A DNA stretch of 39,161 nucleotides, taken from assembly GCF_937871615.1 (NCBI RefSeq), contig NZ_CALMPA010000055.1, positions 1-39,161 of the forward strand, in the 5' to 3' direction. The translations under genes were made by a program, and so were the position numbers. The notes under the pieces were generated by a model that did not search any database, was not told where the DNA came from, and saw only the letters and a list, made by a program, of their open reading frames with translations. Shown in pieces: positions 7,974-18,604 of the stretch. This DNA is from an uncultured Sphingomonas sp. (GTDB lineage: Bacteria > Pseudomonadota > Alphaproteobacteria > Sphingomonadales > Sphingomonadaceae). Positions within the stretch are counted from its first letter, which is position 1. Every line of letters begins with the position of its first letter.

Positions 7974-10900
7974 TCAGTGGAAGTCATGGCTGCGGATGCG
8001 GAGGATTTCCTCTTGCTCCTGAACCGTACCGAACGGAGGCGATGCCAGCGTGCGCCCACGTGGGAAGCTCGGATCGCGTGGATTCGGGCCGCCGCCATTG
8101 TGGGCGCCATCGCCGCGGCCTGGAGCGACCGCGAAGCTCGTCCGGCTGATAGAACGTAGCATGTCGTCATGATTGGTGATCCGATCGCAGATGATATGGA
8201 TGACCTCGCCTTCCTTTTGCAGGCGCCCGCGCATCGCGATCATCGATGCGGACATGACCTGGCGCCGGTAGATCTCGAACCTGTTGGGCCAGAGGATGCC
8301 ATTGGCGATGCCGGTCTCATCCTCGATCGTGATGAACAGCACGCCCTTGGCCGAGCCGGGGCGCTGGCGAACGAGGACGACGCCGGCAACCTCGACATTG
8401 CGGCCATCGCGGATGGTCGCGAGATCCGCACAGCGGACGATCCGCATCGCGTCGAGCTCACCACGCAGGAAGCTTATGGGATGCCCGCGCAGCGACAGCT
8501 GAAGCGAGCGATAGTCCTCGACGACCTCACGCCCGGCGGTCAGCGGCGCGAGGGCCACATCCGGCTCGCGTCCTTCGGGCGAGAAGCGTGCCTCGCGCGC
8601 ATCGGCGGCGGCGAACAGCGGCAACGGCGCTTCGCCCAGCCCCTTCACCTTCCACAAACCCTGCCGCCGATCTTCCGCAATGCAGTGAAACGCATCGGCT
8701 TCCGCGAGGCGTTCGATCGTCGTGCGCGGCACGTCGGCGCGGCGCCAAACCTCCTCGACGCTGCCATAGGGCATGTCGCCGCGCGCGACCGCGATCTGGG
8801 CACCATGGATGTTGGCGAGACCGCGCACCTGGCGGAAGCCGAGCCGCACGGCCATGAGCCGGCCCCTCGTCGGCTCGAGCGTGCAATCCCAATGGCTGTG
8901 GTTGATCGAAACGGGCCGCACCTCGACGCCATGCTTACAGGCGTCCTGCACGATCTGTGCCGGGGAATAGAAGCCCATCGGCTGCGCATTCAGCAGCGCG
9001 GCGCAGAACACATCCGGGTGGTGATGTTTCACCCAGCAGCTTGCATAAGCAATCTTTGCGAAGCTCGCAGCGTGGCTTTCGGGGAAGCCATAGCTTCCGA
9101 ACCCCTCGATCTGCTTGAATGTGCGTTCGGCGAAATCCTTGGGATAGCCGCGGTCGATCATCCCATTGACGAGCTTGTCGTAGAAGTGGCTGACGCCACC
9201 GGTCAGCTTGAACGTCGCCATGGCGCGGCGCAGCTGATCGGCTTCGACCGCCGTGAACCCCGCGCCGACGATCGCGACCTTCATCGCCTGTTCCTGGAAG
9301 AGCGGCACGCCCAGCGTCTTCTCCAGCACGGCGCGGAGTTCGGGCTTGGGATATTCGGGCTTCTCCTTGCCCTCGCGGCGGCGGAGATAGGGATGGACCA
9401 TGTCGCCCTGGATCGGTCCGGGACGCACGATCGCGACTTCGATCACGAGATCGTAGAATTGCTTGGGCTTCATGCGCGGGAGCATCGACATCTGCGCCCG
9501 GCTCTCGATCTGGAAGACACCCAGCGTGTCGGCGCGCTGGATCATCTTATAGACCTCTGGATCGTCATCCTGCAGGTCCGCCATGCTAATCTTGATGCCC
9601 TTGTCCTGTTCGAGGAAGTTGAAGGCGCGGTTCATGCAGCCGAGCATGCCCAAGCCCAGCACGTCGACTTTCATGAACTTGAGCGCGTCGATATCGTCCT
9701 TGTCCCATTCGATGATCTGCCGGTCCTCCATCCGCGCCGGTGCGATCGGCACGAGATCGTCGAGCCGGTCCTGGGTCAGGACGAAGCCGCCGGGGTGCTG
9801 CGAGAGGTGCCGCGGCGTGCCGATCAGCTGGCGCGCGAGGCGCAGCGTCAGTTTGAGGCGATGATCCTGCGCATTGATGTTGAGGCTCTCGATCTGATCA
9901 TCGCTGATCCCGTCCATCGACCAGCCCCAGACGAGGCCGGTCAGCATCTTGGTGAGATCGCGCGGGAGCCCAAGCGCCTTGCCGACTTCCGACACCGCGC
10001 CGCGCGTGCGGTAGCGGGTGACGACCGCGGTCAGCGCCGAGCGATCACGACCGTAGGTCTCGTAGATCCACTGGATGATCTCCTCGCGCCGCTCATGCTC
10101 GAAATCGACATCGATATCGGGCGGCTCCTTCCGCTCGCCCGAGACGAAGCGCTCGAACAGCAATTCATGCTGGATCGGGTCGATCGAGGTGATGCCGAGC
10201 AGATAACAGACGCAGCTGTTGGCGGCCGAGCCCCTGCCTTGGCAGAGGATGCCGCGCCGGCGGCTCTCGGCGACGATCGAATTGACCGTCAGGAAATAGG
10301 GCGCGTAATCGAGCTGCTCGATGAGGTGGAGCTCATGGGCAATCTGGTCGCGATAGCGCTGCGGCACCCCGTCGGGGAACTTCGCCGCCGCCGCCTCCTC
10401 TGTCATTTCGGCCAGCGCTTCTTGCGCGGTGCGCCCGGCCATCACCTGCTCATAGGGATATTGGTACTGGATCTCACCGAGGTCGAAGGTGCAGGCGCGC
10501 GCGATGTCGGCGCTGGCCTGGACCGCGTCGGGAAACGCCTGGAAGCGCCGCTCCATTTCCGCGGGCGTCTTCAAATGGCGGTCCATGAAGCGCTCGCGCC
10601 GGTAGCCGAGGGCGTCAACCGTCGTCTTCTCGCGGATCGCCGTCACCACGTCCTGCAACGGTCGTACCTCCGGGCTGTGATAGAGCACATCACCGGTCGC
10701 GACGGCCCGCACACCGTGCCGGCCCGCCAGGGCGGCGAGTTCGTAAAGCCGGATCGCGTCGTCCGGTCGGCGGCGGAACGACAGCGCGCAATAAGCGCCC
10801 GTGCCGAACGCCGCCGCGATGTCGGCAAGCTGACCCGCGGTCCTTTCGTCGGGAAGATCGGGCAGCAGGATGCCGACGAGGTCTTCGGCGTGATGGACGA

Positions 10901-11234
10901 TGTCGGCCCAGCCGAGAATGCAGCAGCCCTTGCCGCCGCGCGCCTTGCCGATCGACAGCAGCCGGGTCAGCCGGCTCCAGGCGGCGCGGTTCTGCGGATA
11001 GAGGAGAAGATCATGGCCCTCGGTCGCACGAACGCGGGCGCCCGGGATCATGCGCACGCCCGTCGTTTTCTGGCCGTCCCAGCCGCGTACAACACCGGCA
11101 ACGCTACCCCAGTCGGCGAGCCCGAGTGCGCTGTGCCCCTGCAGCGCCGCGGTCGCAAACAGCTCCTCGGGCGAACTCGCGCCGCGCAGGAACGAGAAAT
11201 GGCTCATCACCTGAAGTTCGACGTACGCCGTCAT
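7974..11234 (-). CDS. dnaE2: Error-prone DNA polymerase DnaE2
   Basis: This 1086-residue C-family polymerase carries out mutagenic translesion synthesis with ImuA and ImuB. Order of domains: an N-terminal PHP domain ([20 protein letters not shown]), the polymerase palm with the catalytic [16 protein letters not shown] block near residue 370, fingers and helix-hairpin-helix region ([20 protein letters not shown]), and a C-terminal OB fold ([20 protein letters not shown]). The GASSPEEL and ending RSHDFH are typical of alphaproteobacterial DnaE2 rather than replicative DnaE. Its ATG overlaps the imuB stop by one base (TGATG), which implies translational coupling in the SOS-controlled imuA-imuB-dnaE2 operon. 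A 26-codon frame begins inside its last codons, but nothing supports it as a gene. Confidence 0.97.
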   Translation of the reverse strand: MTAYVELQVMSHFSFLRGASSPEELFATAALQGHSALGLADWGSVAGVVRGWDGQKTTGVRMIPGARVRATEGHDLLLYPQNRAAWSRLTRLLSIGKARGGKGCCILGWADIVHHAEDLVGILLPDLPDERTAGQLADIAAAFGTGAYCALSFRRRPDDAIRLYELAALAGRHGVRAVATGDVLYHSPEVRPLQDVVTAIREKTTVDALGYRRERFMDRHLKTPAEMERRFQAFPDAVQASADIARACTFDLGEIQYQYPYEQVMAGRTAQEALAEMTEEAAAAKFPDGVPQRYRDQIAHELHLIEQLDYAPYFLTVNSIVAESRRRGILCQGRGSAANSCVCYLLGITSIDPIQHELLFERFVSGERKEPPDIDVDFEHERREEIIQWIYETYGRDRSALTAVVTRYRTRGAVSEVGKALGLPRDLTKMLTGLVWGWSMDGISDDQIESLNINAQDHRLKLTLRLARQLIGTPRHLSQHPGGFVLTQDRLDDLVPIAPARMEDRQIIEWDKDDIDALKFMKVDVLGLGMLGCMNRAFNFLEQDKGIKISMADLQDDDPEVYKMIQRADTLGVFQIESRAQMSMLPRMKPKQFYDLVIEVAIVRPGPIQGDMVHPYLRRREGKEKPEYPKPELRAVLEKTLGVPLFQEQAMKVAIVGAGFTAVEADQLRRAMATFKLTGGVSHFYDKLVNGMIDRGYPKDFAERTFKQIEGFGSYGFPESHAASFAKIAYASCWVKHHHPDVFCAALLNAQPMGFYSPAQIVQDACKHGVEVRPVSINHSHWDCTLEPTRGRLMAVRLGFRQVRGLANIHGAQIAVARGDMPYGSVEEVWRRADVPRTTIERLAEADAFHCIAEDRRQGLWKVKGLGEAPLPLFAAADAREARFSPEGREPDVALAPLTAGREVVEDYRSLQLSLRGHPISFLRGELDAMRIVRCADLATIRDGRNVEVAGVVLVRQRPGSAKGVLFITIEDETGIANGILWPNRFEIYRRQVMSASMIAMRGRLQKEGEVIHIICDRITNHDDMLRSISRTSFAVAPGRGDGAHNGGGPNPRDPSFPRGRTLASPPFGTVQEQEEILRIRSHDFH

Positions 11235-13039
11235 CAGCCGAACATCCCATGGATGTACCAGCTCAAGTCGCCGGTCTCGGGCTCGACGCCGTCACCGCGC
11301 CGGAACAGCCAGAAGCGCTCGCCGCTCTCGACCTCGACGCGGAAATAGTCCCGCACCGCCCATAGCTCGGTATCGGTCCGCCACCATTCGCCGTGGATAC
11401 GCTCCGGGCCATCGCCAGCGATCACACGATAGGGCCGGCCGCGCCAGGTGAAGCGCCGCGGTGGATGGTCGGGAAGCAGCGCCACGACATGGGTCAGATG
11501 CTCCGGCCGGCGCAACATGCGGACCGGGCGCTTCCATCGCGGCCAGCAACCTGGTTCCTCCAACGGCCCGACGCGCCGTATCGCGCGTTCCGGCACGTCG
11601 CTTTCGTTCGGGCCGACGCGGAACACGGCATCCTCGCCGGCGCGCCCGACAAGCTGATCGATCGCCGGTGCCAGATCCGCCGCAGCGCCTTCCGACGTGA
11701 TGAGTGAGCCGGCGATGCTCGCACCGAGCGGCTCGCTGTAGGGCACGGTGAGATGCATCGCTTCGATCCCGAGTCCGGGCTCGAGCCGATCAAGCTTCAG
11801 GGTGAACATGCGCTTCAGATGCCTGGCGTCACGTGTTGCGCGAGACGCGCCGATCACGATCCGCTGTGCCTCCCCATCGACCCTGACCGCCACGAGCAGC
11901 GCGGTGCGGACGCCAAGACCGCGCTCCCGGAGCAAGCCGATCAGGTCATCGACGAGATCCGAGATCACCAGAGTGATACTCTTGGGCGTTCCAATCGGTT
12001 CCAGCAGGCGAAGCGACACAGCAGGTGCCTCGAATGGCACGACCGGGGTGATCGGCTCGGCGATATGGCCAACCGCCTGGTCAAGGCGCGTGACGGCCGC
12101 GAGGCCGAGCCTTTTCGCCATCGGGCCGCGCGGCAGCCTGATGAGGTCCGCTACCCGGTCGAGGCCAAAGCGCGCCGCCGCCGTCAACGCAGCCGGCTCG
12201 AGTCGCAGCGCCGCAACCGGGAGCTCGGCAAGCGCTGCCGTCTCGGCTCCGGCGTCGAGAATAAGTATGTTCCTACCGCTATAGCGCGCGAGTGCATGCG
12301 CCGCGCCCGGCGTGCCGGCGATTGCGATGCGCGCCGTGAAGCCTAGCCGCTCCAGGAAGCGGAGCAGCCGGCGACAAAAGCGTTCCTCGCCCCCGAAAAG
12401 ATGGGTTGTGCCGGACAGATCGAGCCACAGACCATCGCCGCCTGAGACACTGGCGGTCGGCGTCCAATGCGTGGCGGCATGCAGTGCCAGCCGGTCGAGC
12501 CAGGCCTGGTCACCGTCGGGATCGGCATCCCGCACATCCAAATCGGAAACCAACACCCGGGCATGAGCCGCGACCATTCCCCGGGTCAGGCCAAGCGACA
12601 ATGCGACCGGACAGGCCGAGCGGACCAGGTCGCGCTGTCCGACGCGTTCGATCAAGATTGTCGGTCGATCGGGCCGGAAGTCGATGACGGGCATCGGTGT
12701 CGCGCTGCGACCGCCTTCATCTGGTGGCAACGCCTTGAACGGATGTTCGACGGGTTCGGAACGACGCCCCAGCATGCGCATCGGTGGGCGCTGGTGAGCC
12801 GGCAACTGCGCGATTTGGCCGATGGCCTGGGCCTTGGTCAGGCCGCGGTCTCGCGCCCAGCGTGCGCCCGGTCGCCAGCCGCCGCCGCGCGGAACCGAGC
12901 AGGTGCCGGGGTCATCGTCGACAGGCGAAGCGAGCGGCGCTGCGTGAGCGCGCGGTTCAAGCGGCCTGGCTGGCCGCTCCGACCGCCGCAGCCGCTCGAT
13001 GGCGAGCTGGGGCAGGTAGAGCGAGGCGACCCGTGTCAT
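11234..13039 (-). CDS. imuB: ImuB, Y-family polymerase-like mutasome hub
   Basis: The 601-residue protein is the non-catalytic Y-family homologue that links DnaE2 to the beta clamp during SOS mutagenesis. I place the start at 13039 ([19 protein letters not shown]), because upstream residues of the longer open frame lack family similarity. The first Y-family carboxylate site reads [12 protein letters not shown] and has no Asp, as expected for inactive ImuB. Further Y-family blocks are [20 protein letters not shown], the palm and finger region, and [20 protein letters not shown], a helix-hairpin-helix. The Arg/Pro-rich insert at residues 20-90 ([20 protein letters not shown] and after) is longer than in most ImuB. 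The gene overlaps imuA by 83 bp and dnaE2 by 1 bp. Confidence 0.93.
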   Translation of the reverse strand: MTRVASLYLPQLAIERLRRSERPARPLEPRAHAAPLASPVDDDPGTCSVPRGGGWRPGARWARDRGLTKAQAIGQIAQLPAHQRPPMRMLGRRSEPVEHPFKALPPDEGGRSATPMPVIDFRPDRPTILIERVGQRDLVRSACPVALSLGLTRGMVAAHARVLVSDLDVRDADPDGDQAWLDRLALHAATHWTPTASVSGGDGLWLDLSGTTHLFGGEERFCRRLLRFLERLGFTARIAIAGTPGAAHALARYSGRNILILDAGAETAALAELPVAALRLEPAALTAAARFGLDRVADLIRLPRGPMAKRLGLAAVTRLDQAVGHIAEPITPVVPFEAPAVSLRLLEPIGTPKSITLVISDLVDDLIGLLRERGLGVRTALLVAVRVDGEAQRIVIGASRATRDARHLKRMFTLKLDRLEPGLGIEAMHLTVPYSEPLGASIAGSLITSEGAAADLAPAIDQLVGRAGEDAVFRVGPNESDVPERAIRRVGPLEEPGCWPRWKRPVRMLRRPEHLTHVVALLPDHPPRRFTWRGRPYRVIAGDGPERIHGEWWRTDTELWAVRDYFRVEVESGERFWLFRRGDGVEPETGDLSWYIHGMFG

Positions 13040-13733
13040 CGCATGCCTCGAGCACGATAGAGAATGGATTGCCGTTGCGCTGCCGCACCAGCTCGACCGA
13101 CCAGCAGGCGCGGCCGACGCCTGGCGCAGGCAAGGGCAGGGAGGGTGCACAGCCGATCCGCCAGCGGGTCATCGCCGCGGACGGACGTTCGAGCGGATCG
13201 CGGCTGGTCCTGGCCCAGCGCCGGAGCAGCAACATCGGCGTCCGGCCATCGGCGGCGGCCAGTTGCAGCCGCCGTGTGGCGGTCTGGTCAGCTGCCTTCA
13301 CCTCGGCGACCACGGCGGCAAAACTGCCGTCGCGCAGCGAGTCTTCGGCGAGCGCCAGCGCCATCACCTCGTTTTGGTCCTGGAGGTAGAGCAGTTTGGC
13401 AGCCGGCAGCCCGGCCTGTTCAAGACCGGGCGCATAGAGATCGAAGCGGGTGAGCGCCCAGGCGACGGTGGCGCCGGCCCCAGCAGCGAATCGGGCGGCA
13501 AGCCCCGCGAGGAACAAAGTAGCGGCAGCATCGTCGCCGAGCGTCGGCGAGGCGGCGGTGATTTCGTGCAGACCGCCGCCGTCGATACCGCCGGCCCCGA
13601 GCCGCCGGTCTAGCTCATCGACGCCGAACGGAAGCGCGTCGATCGTCTCGCCTGCCTTGATCGCCACCGATGCGCGAAGAGTATTGAGCACATGCGCACG
13701 GTCGGGAACGGTCAGGGCGGGCACGTAGGACAT
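12957..13733 (-). CDS. imuA: ImuA, RecA-like mutasome component
   Basis: This 258-residue protein belongs to the ImuA/SulA-like family that acts with ImuB and DnaE2. I chose the ATG at 13733 (MSYVPALTVPDRAHVLNTLR), because starts further upstream would place the LexA box inside the coding region. The core resembles a degenerate RecA fold: IDALPFGVDELDRRLGAGGI, then GGLHEITAASPTLGDDAAAT in the place of a Walker A loop but without its GK[ST]. The middle segment VAWALTRFDLYAPGLEQAGL and the region LLYLQDQNEVMALALAEDSL are typical. The C-terminal tail overlaps the imuB start by 83 bp. Confidence 0.9.
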   Translation of the reverse strand: MSYVPALTVPDRAHVLNTLRASVAIKAGETIDALPFGVDELDRRLGAGGIDGGGLHEITAASPTLGDDAAATLFLAGLAARFAAGAGATVAWALTRFDLYAPGLEQAGLPAAKLLYLQDQNEVMALALAEDSLRDGSFAAVVAEVKAADQTATRRLQLAAADGRTPMLLLRRWARTSRDPLERPSAAMTRWRIGCAPSLPLPAPGVGRACWSVELVRQRNGNPFSIVLEACDDTGRLALPAPARHRAAAAVGAASQAA

Positions 13734-13754
13734 TGCAAGGGAATCTACTCTTTT

Positions 13755-13769
13755 GTTCCCTCTATGTTC
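13755..13769 (+). promoter_or_regulatory. LexA (SOS) box of the imuA-imuB-dnaE2 operon
   Basis: GTTC-CCTCTAT-GTTC is an exact match to the alphaproteobacterial SOS box GTTC-N7-GTTC. It lies 22 bp upstream of the imuA start, written here on the plus strand while the operon runs on the minus strand. LexA bound here should block transcription until DNA damage. Confidence 0.9.
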
Positions 13770-14328
13770 ACAGACTCGGCCATCCGCGTCAAGTTGCTGA
13801 GCAGCCCCCTGCGCTAAATGGCGAGTTTGGGCTGCTCGGTCGCGGGCGGATAACCCCGCCCATTGCTTCACCTGCGCTCATGCGCGACAACAATGGTCGG
13901 TCTCTGGTTGCCGTTGAATGAAAAGCGGGGGTCACGTCACTTACGAATACATCGTCAAAATCTGGACTTCAGAACCAGAGCGGTTCATCGTCAACCCGAT
14001 CCACCAGATGCCGGGACTGAACACCTAGGCTGTCAGTGCACTTGAATTTTGCCGCTTGGGCTCTAGGCTGATTTCCGCGCCGCGAGGATGCGGCGCCGAG
14101 GCGTGAGAACCTCGCTTGAGGAATTGGTTTCGCGATCACTGCGGCCGGGTGGCCGGCGCGTATGTTCAGGCCGTTCGCGGCTAAAGGCGTCGGCGCATGC
14201 TCAAGCGTGTTCTCAACACCCGGCTTTTGACGGCCGTGCCTCGTTACGGGAGCATGGTCGCAGATGCGCGCGAGAGGGTGGTGTCATAACGACGAAGGTG
14301 CAAGCGTCCCGGGACGGACGGCGAGATC
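13770..14328. other. Intergenic region between imuA and the ECF sigma gene
   Basis: No supported gene is seen. A perfect 9-bp inverted repeat, GAGCAGCCC (13799-13807) and GGGCTGCTC (13829-13837), could form a hairpin with a 21-nt loop but lacks a T-run. The short frames here have no family resemblance. The promoter of the sigma factor operon must lie within it, but I see no decisive -35/-10 pair. Confidence 0.5.
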
Positions 14329-14919
14329 GTGCGCCTGAGTTTCGACCCCGAGTTGGAGAGCGGCGCGGCGGGGCTGTGCGATGTAGAGCACGTGCGAGAG
14401 GGCGGCCGCGGGCACACTCCGCCTGAGCGGTCCACACTCGAGGCGCTCTACCATTCCCAGGCCGCTCGACTGTTTCGCCTGTTCCGACGGCGCGCTGATC
14501 GGCAAGAGGCCGAGGATCTGGTGCAGGAGACCTTCACCCAATTCGCGCATGCCGATATCGGGCGGCCGTCGGCGATCGACTGTCCCGAGGCCTATTTGAC
14601 CGAAGTGGCGGGCAATGTGCTGCGCAGGCGCGCGAGGACCGCGGCGCGGCGATCGGCGGCATTGCATGTATCCATCGACGACGTGCCGCTCGTCGGACAC
14701 GATCTGGAGCGGTCGCTCGAGGCGCGTGATATGCTAAAGCGACTGGAAGTCGCTATGCTGGCGCTCAAGCCGATGACCCGAGAGATTTACTTTGCCTGCC
14801 GTTTCCATGGCTACAGCCGGGCGGAAATCGCCGAGCGCACCGGGCTCCGGATGAAGGCGATCGACAAGCATCTGGGCAAGGCGACCGCGCATATCCGTCG
14901 CACGATTGGCGCGCGGTGA
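14329..14919 (+). CDS. FecI-like ECF sigma factor
   Basis: The 196-residue product is an extracytoplasmic-function sigma factor. Region 2 is LEALYHSQAARLFRLFRRRA followed by EAEDLVQETFTQFAH; region 4 is LALKPMTREIYFACRFHGYS followed by RAEIAERTGLRMKAIDKHLG, a helix-turn-helix. The start used is GTG at 14329; a later in-frame GTG near the family N-terminus cannot be excluded. Its stop overlaps the FecR start by one base (TGATG). With FecR and an STN-bearing receptor directly downstream, it fits the FecI-FecR-FecA surface-signalling scheme, in which receptor occupancy releases the sigma factor to transcribe the receptor operon. In published lasso isopeptidase clusters, such pairs are a recurrent companion. 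Confidence 0.92.
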   Translation: MRLSFDPELESGAAGLCDVEHVREGGRGHTPPERSTLEALYHSQAARLFRLFRRRADRQEAEDLVQETFTQFAHADIGRPSAIDCPEAYLTEVAGNVLRRRARTAARRSAALHVSIDDVPLVGHDLERSLEARDMLKRLEVAMLALKPMTREIYFACRFHGYSRAEIAERTGLRMKAIDKHLGKATAHIRRTIGAR

Positions 14920-15941
14920 TGCTGCGCCATCCTTTCCGATCGCGAACCGCGCGGCGTGAAGCGAACGACTGGCTCGTACGGGTCCAGTTGAGCGACGCGT
15001 TCGATCGCGACGCGTTCGAGGCATGGCGGTCGGCCGACCCCGCTAATGCCGCTGCTTATGACGATCTGATCCAGGATTTGACCATCAGCGCCCCGCTCGC
15101 CGATACCGAGATGGTGCGGACGGCGGAATTGCGCCGGGCGTCGTTTCTCGAACGCAATCCCGGCGCCGGCTATGCAATTGCCGCCAGCGTCGCCGCGATG
15201 CTGCTGGCCGGTACCGGTGTCAGCCTGCGCGAAGCGGGCTATTGGGGGGCGTCGACCGCCGCCAGCCAGGACACGCTCTACGCCACCCGGGTCGGAGAAG
15301 TTCGAACGATCACGCTCGCGGACGGCTCCCGGGTCACGCTCGATACGGATTCGATCCTGCGCGTCGCCTTCACATCGAGCGAACGTGCGGTGCGGCTCGA
15401 TGCCGGCCGCGCGCGCTTCGAGGTCGCGCACGATGCCGCGCGTCCATTCATCGTCAACGCGGGAAGTGGCCGGGTCATCGCGCATGGCACGATCTTCGAC
15501 GTCAGCATCCGGCCGGCAGGGGTCAACGTTGCGCTGCTGCGTGGCGCGGTGGAGGTGACGCGAAAGGCAAGCGTTGGCACTGGGCAGCCGGACGCGCCGT
15601 CCCGTCGCCTCAGCCCGGGTCAGCAGGTGACGTTTGACCAGATTCATCCGATTCCGCCAGCGCAGCCGCTGCGTCCCGCCGCGTTGCGCTGGACTTCTGG
15701 CATGCTCATGTTCGAAGGCGCGCGGCTCGCCGATGCCGTGGTCGAATTCAATCGCTATAATCAGCGCAAGCTTTCGGTCGCGGCGCCCGCTATCGGCGAT
15801 CTCAGGATTACGGGGGCCTTTCGCGCCAGCGACGTGCGGCGTTTCGCCGATGCGATGGCGGCATCGTTCGATCTTGTCATCCTCGACCGGGCGGGAGGCG
15901 GACTGCTGCTTGCACCGCGTACCATCCCCCAGGCGCCGTAA
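14919..15941 (+). CDS. FecR-like inner-membrane sigma regulator
   Basis: The 340-residue protein should hold the neighbouring sigma factor inactive until the outer-membrane receptor signals. The N-terminal cytoplasmic part has the FecR-type DUF4880 motif (ANDWLVRVQLSDAFDRDAFE, then AWRSADPANAAAYDDL). One transmembrane helix follows at about residues 85-105 (YAIAASVAAMLLAGTGVSL). The periplasmic FecR domain includes VGEVRTITLADGSRVTLDTD, VRLDAGRARFEVAHDAARPF and NAGSGRVIAHGTIFDVSI. The C-terminal STN-like DUF4974 segment (ARLADAVVEFNRYNQRKLSV) would contact the receptor's signalling domain. ATG at 14919 overlaps the sigma stop codon, so the two are coupled. Confidence 0.93.
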   Translation: MLRHPFRSRTARREANDWLVRVQLSDAFDRDAFEAWRSADPANAAAYDDLIQDLTISAPLADTEMVRTAELRRASFLERNPGAGYAIAASVAAMLLAGTGVSLREAGYWGASTAASQDTLYATRVGEVRTITLADGSRVTLDTDSILRVAFTSSERAVRLDAGRARFEVAHDAARPFIVNAGSGRVIAHGTIFDVSIRPAGVNVALLRGAVEVTRKASVGTGQPDAPSRRLSPGQQVTFDQIHPIPPAQPLRPAALRWTSGMLMFEGARLADAVVEFNRYNQRKLSVAAPAIGDLRITGAFRASDVRRFADAMAASFDLVILDRAGGGLLLAPRTIPQAP

Positions 15942-16024
15942 GAAAAAATACGGGGAACAATTCCGCGCGTCGGGATCAAGCGCTCCGGACGATGCCATTT
16001 TCGAGCGTCGTCGGGGGAGAGACG

Positions 16025-18604
16025 ATGCGATTTTCGCCATTTTCAGCAAAGGCATTCGGGTGCACCGCAAGCGCGATCGCGATGATCGCGGGGGCGCCGG
16101 GCGCGCATGCCGAGGACGCCGGACAGTATAGCTTCAACCTGCCAGCGCAGCCGCTCGGCATATCGCTTCGCGCGGTCGCGATCATCACTCACCGCAATAT
16201 CGTTGTGGCCTCGACGCTCACCGACGGCCGGACGGCGCCCGCGTTGTCCGGGGATCTTACCCTTGACGAGGCACTCACGCAGCTTCTTGCGGGCACCGGC
16301 CTCGCTGTCACCAGAATGGGCAATACGCTCGTCATCCGCGCCGCGGCGGCGGGGCTGAGCGCCACCGGTGAGAACGCCGCAGATGTCGTCGTTACGGGGA
16401 CACGGATCCGCGGTGCCGCGGTCGCCTCGCCGGTTATTACGCTCGACCGTGAAACAATCCGCGACGCCGGGCAAGCTAGCCTCGGCGATGTCGTGCGCAG
16501 CATCCCGCAGAGTTTCGGCGGAGGACAGAATCCCGGTATCGGTTTCAATGTACCGGCGATCAACGGTGTCGACACCGGGGGCGGCTCGTCGATCAACCTG
16601 CGTGGCCTCGGCAGCGATGCGACGCTGACCCTGCTCAACGGGCATCGGGTTGCCTATAGCGGCTCGCGCCAGAGCGTCGATGTCTCGACGATCCCGCTCG
16701 GCGCGCTGGACCGGATCGAGATCGTCCCCGACGGCGCGTCGGCGCTCTACGGTTCCGACGCCGTCGGTGGCGTCGCCAATATCATCCTGCGGCGTGATAT
16801 GGCCGGCGTCGAGACAGCGGCACGGATCGGGCGCGCCACCGAGGGCGGCGATTTCCAGCAGCAATATAATGCGACGGGCGGCGCGCGCTGGGCGTCGGGC
16901 GGATTTATCGCCGCCTATGAATTCAATCGCGCCACCGCGATCGACGCGCGTGACCGTGGCTATGCCGCGACGCGTTCGCCGGGGCTCAGGCTGCTGCCGT
17001 CCGCGCGCAACAACAATGCGCTGATCAGCGCCCATCAGACGATCGCGCCGGGACTCGATTTCACCATCGACGGGCTGTTCAACAAGCGCGGCACCTTCTT
17101 CCTTTATCCGCAAAATCCGGCGGGGGATCTTGCCGTCAGCCGGTCGGAGCAGGCCACGACCGATACCGCGTTCGCGGTCGCGCCCGCGCTGTCGCTGGCG
17201 CTGGGGGAGGGGGCCCGTCTCGCGCTGTCGGGGAGTTATGCCGAGGACAGGGTCGATTATCGCAACGATCTCGTCACCCCCGCCGCGCGGACGTTGCTCG
17301 CCGCCGGCTGCTATTGCAACCGCACCGAGTCGGTTGAACTCTCGGGCGACGGTCGGCTCTTTCGCTTGCCGGGGGGCTGGGCGAAGGCCGCGATCGGCAT
17401 CGGTTATCGCAACAGCGCGCTCCTGAACGATCGCGGTGCCGGCAACGCGCTCAATTTCAATCGCTCTCAAGCCAATCATTACGCTTATGGCGAATTGAGC
17501 CTGCCGCTGGTCTCGCCCGACAATGGTGTCGCCGGTGTCACGCGGCTGACGCTCAGTGCCGCTGCCCGCTATGAGCATTATGACGGGATCGGTTCGGTCG
17601 CCAATCCCAAGCTGGGCCTGGTCTATGCGCCAATTCCCGCGCTTGACCTCAAGGCAAGCTGGGGCCGCTCGTTCCGTGCGCCGACCCTGTTGCAACGCTA
17701 CCAGCCCCCCGCGCTGACCCTGCTGCGCGCTGCGACACTCGGCGCGAGCGGGGTTCCGGCCGCGGCGAGTGTGCTTTACCTCCAGGGCGGCAATCCGGCG
17801 CTCAAGCCCGAGCGCGCCGCGAGCTGGTCGCTGTCGGCTGCATTTCATCCGCCCGCGTTGCCCGGCTTCAATGCGGAAGTCAGTTATTTCTCGACAAATT
17901 ATACCGACCGGATCGTGACGCCGATCGGCTTCATCACCCAGTCATTGAGCAACCCGATCTATGCCGCGCAGGTCACGCGCTCGCCCTCGGCCGCTCTGCT
18001 GGCGGCAACTCTCGCGAGCAGTGGGTTGTTCACCAACAGCACAGGCGCGCCCTATGATCCCGGCGCTGTCGTTGCGCTGGTCGACAACAGCAACGTCAAC
18101 GCCGGCCGCCAGCCGATCCACGGCATCGACGCGCTCGTCTCCTATCGCACCGATCTCGGTCCACGCGACAGCATGACGCTGACCGGCAATGCGAGCTATC
18201 TCGTCAGTCACCGGCAGATCAGCGCCGACCAGCCCGTGCTCCCGCTCGCCGGTATCCTGTTCAATCCCCCGCACTGGCGGGCGCGGGCGAGCGCGGGATG
18301 GCGGCACGACGGGATGAGCCTGACCGCGGTCACCAATTATCTCGGACCGCTCAGCGACACCCGCGCGACCCGGCCGCTGCGGATTCCGGGACAGGCGACG
18401 ATCGACCTTACCTTGCGCTACCGGACGCCGGACCGGGCTCCGGGAATCCTGCGGGGCCTCGATGTCAGTTTGTCGGTGCAGAATCTGTTCGATGCCGCGC
18501 CGCCGTTGATCGCCACCGGGCCAGTGACCGACACACCGTATGATTCGACCAATTATTCGGCGGTTGGCCGGTTCGTCGCTGTCACGATCGCCCGAAAATG
18601 GTGA
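16025..18604 (+). CDS. TonB-dependent receptor with STN signalling domain (lasso cluster)
   Basis: This 859-residue outer-membrane receptor has a signal peptide (ASAIAMIAGAPGAHA), then an STN secretin/TonB short domain at about residues 33-85 (QYSFNLPAQPLGISLRAVAI, then DEALTQLLAGTGLAVTR), a plug (DVVVTGTRIRG to DRIEIVPDGASALYGSDAVG), and a long barrel ending in FVAVTIARKW with terminal aromatic residue. The STN domain makes it a transducer that can contact FecR. ATG at 16025 has GGGGGAGAG upstream; an ATG at 15992 would lengthen the signal region and is less likely. It overlaps the isopeptidase start. Inferred role: uptake of the cluster's own lasso peptide and induction of its operon through FecR/FecI. 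Confidence 0.92.
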   Translation: MRFSPFSAKAFGCTASAIAMIAGAPGAHAEDAGQYSFNLPAQPLGISLRAVAIITHRNIVVASTLTDGRTAPALSGDLTLDEALTQLLAGTGLAVTRMGNTLVIRAAAAGLSATGENAADVVVTGTRIRGAAVASPVITLDRETIRDAGQASLGDVVRSIPQSFGGGQNPGIGFNVPAINGVDTGGGSSINLRGLGSDATLTLLNGHRVAYSGSRQSVDVSTIPLGALDRIEIVPDGASALYGSDAVGGVANIILRRDMAGVETAARIGRATEGGDFQQQYNATGGARWASGGFIAAYEFNRATAIDARDRGYAATRSPGLRLLPSARNNNALISAHQTIAPGLDFTIDGLFNKRGTFFLYPQNPAGDLAVSRSEQATTDTAFAVAPALSLALGEGARLALSGSYAEDRVDYRNDLVTPAARTLLAAGCYCNRTESVELSGDGRLFRLPGGWAKAAIGIGYRNSALLNDRGAGNALNFNRSQANHYAYGELSLPLVSPDNGVAGVTRLTLSAAARYEHYDGIGSVANPKLGLVYAPIPALDLKASWGRSFRAPTLLQRYQPPALTLLRAATLGASGVPAAASVLYLQGGNPALKPERAASWSLSAAFHPPALPGFNAEVSYFSTNYTDRIVTPIGFITQSLSNPIYAAQVTRSPSAALLAATLASSGLFTNSTGAPYDPGAVVALVDNSNVNAGRQPIHGIDALVSYRTDLGPRDSMTLTGNASYLVSHRQISADQPVLPLAGILFNPPHWRARASAGWRHDGMSLTAVTNYLGPLSDTRATRPLRIPGQATIDLTLRYRTPDRAPGILRGLDVSLSVQNLFDAAPPLIATGPVTDTPYDSTNYSAVGRFVAVTIARKW

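Noticed and set aside
7907-7985. A 26-codon frame ([20 protein letters not shown] and on) overlapping the dnaE2 stop
   Set aside because: The overlap looks like coupling, but the peptide is very short and matches nothing I recognise.
8169-11348. A 1059-residue open frame on the plus strand
   Set aside because: It lies antisense to dnaE2 and has no recognisable motif; long antisense frames are common in high-GC coding DNA.
16043-17848. A 601-residue minus-strand frame opposite the lasso receptor gene
   Set aside because: Composition is Arg-rich and without motifs; the plus strand carries a clear receptor.
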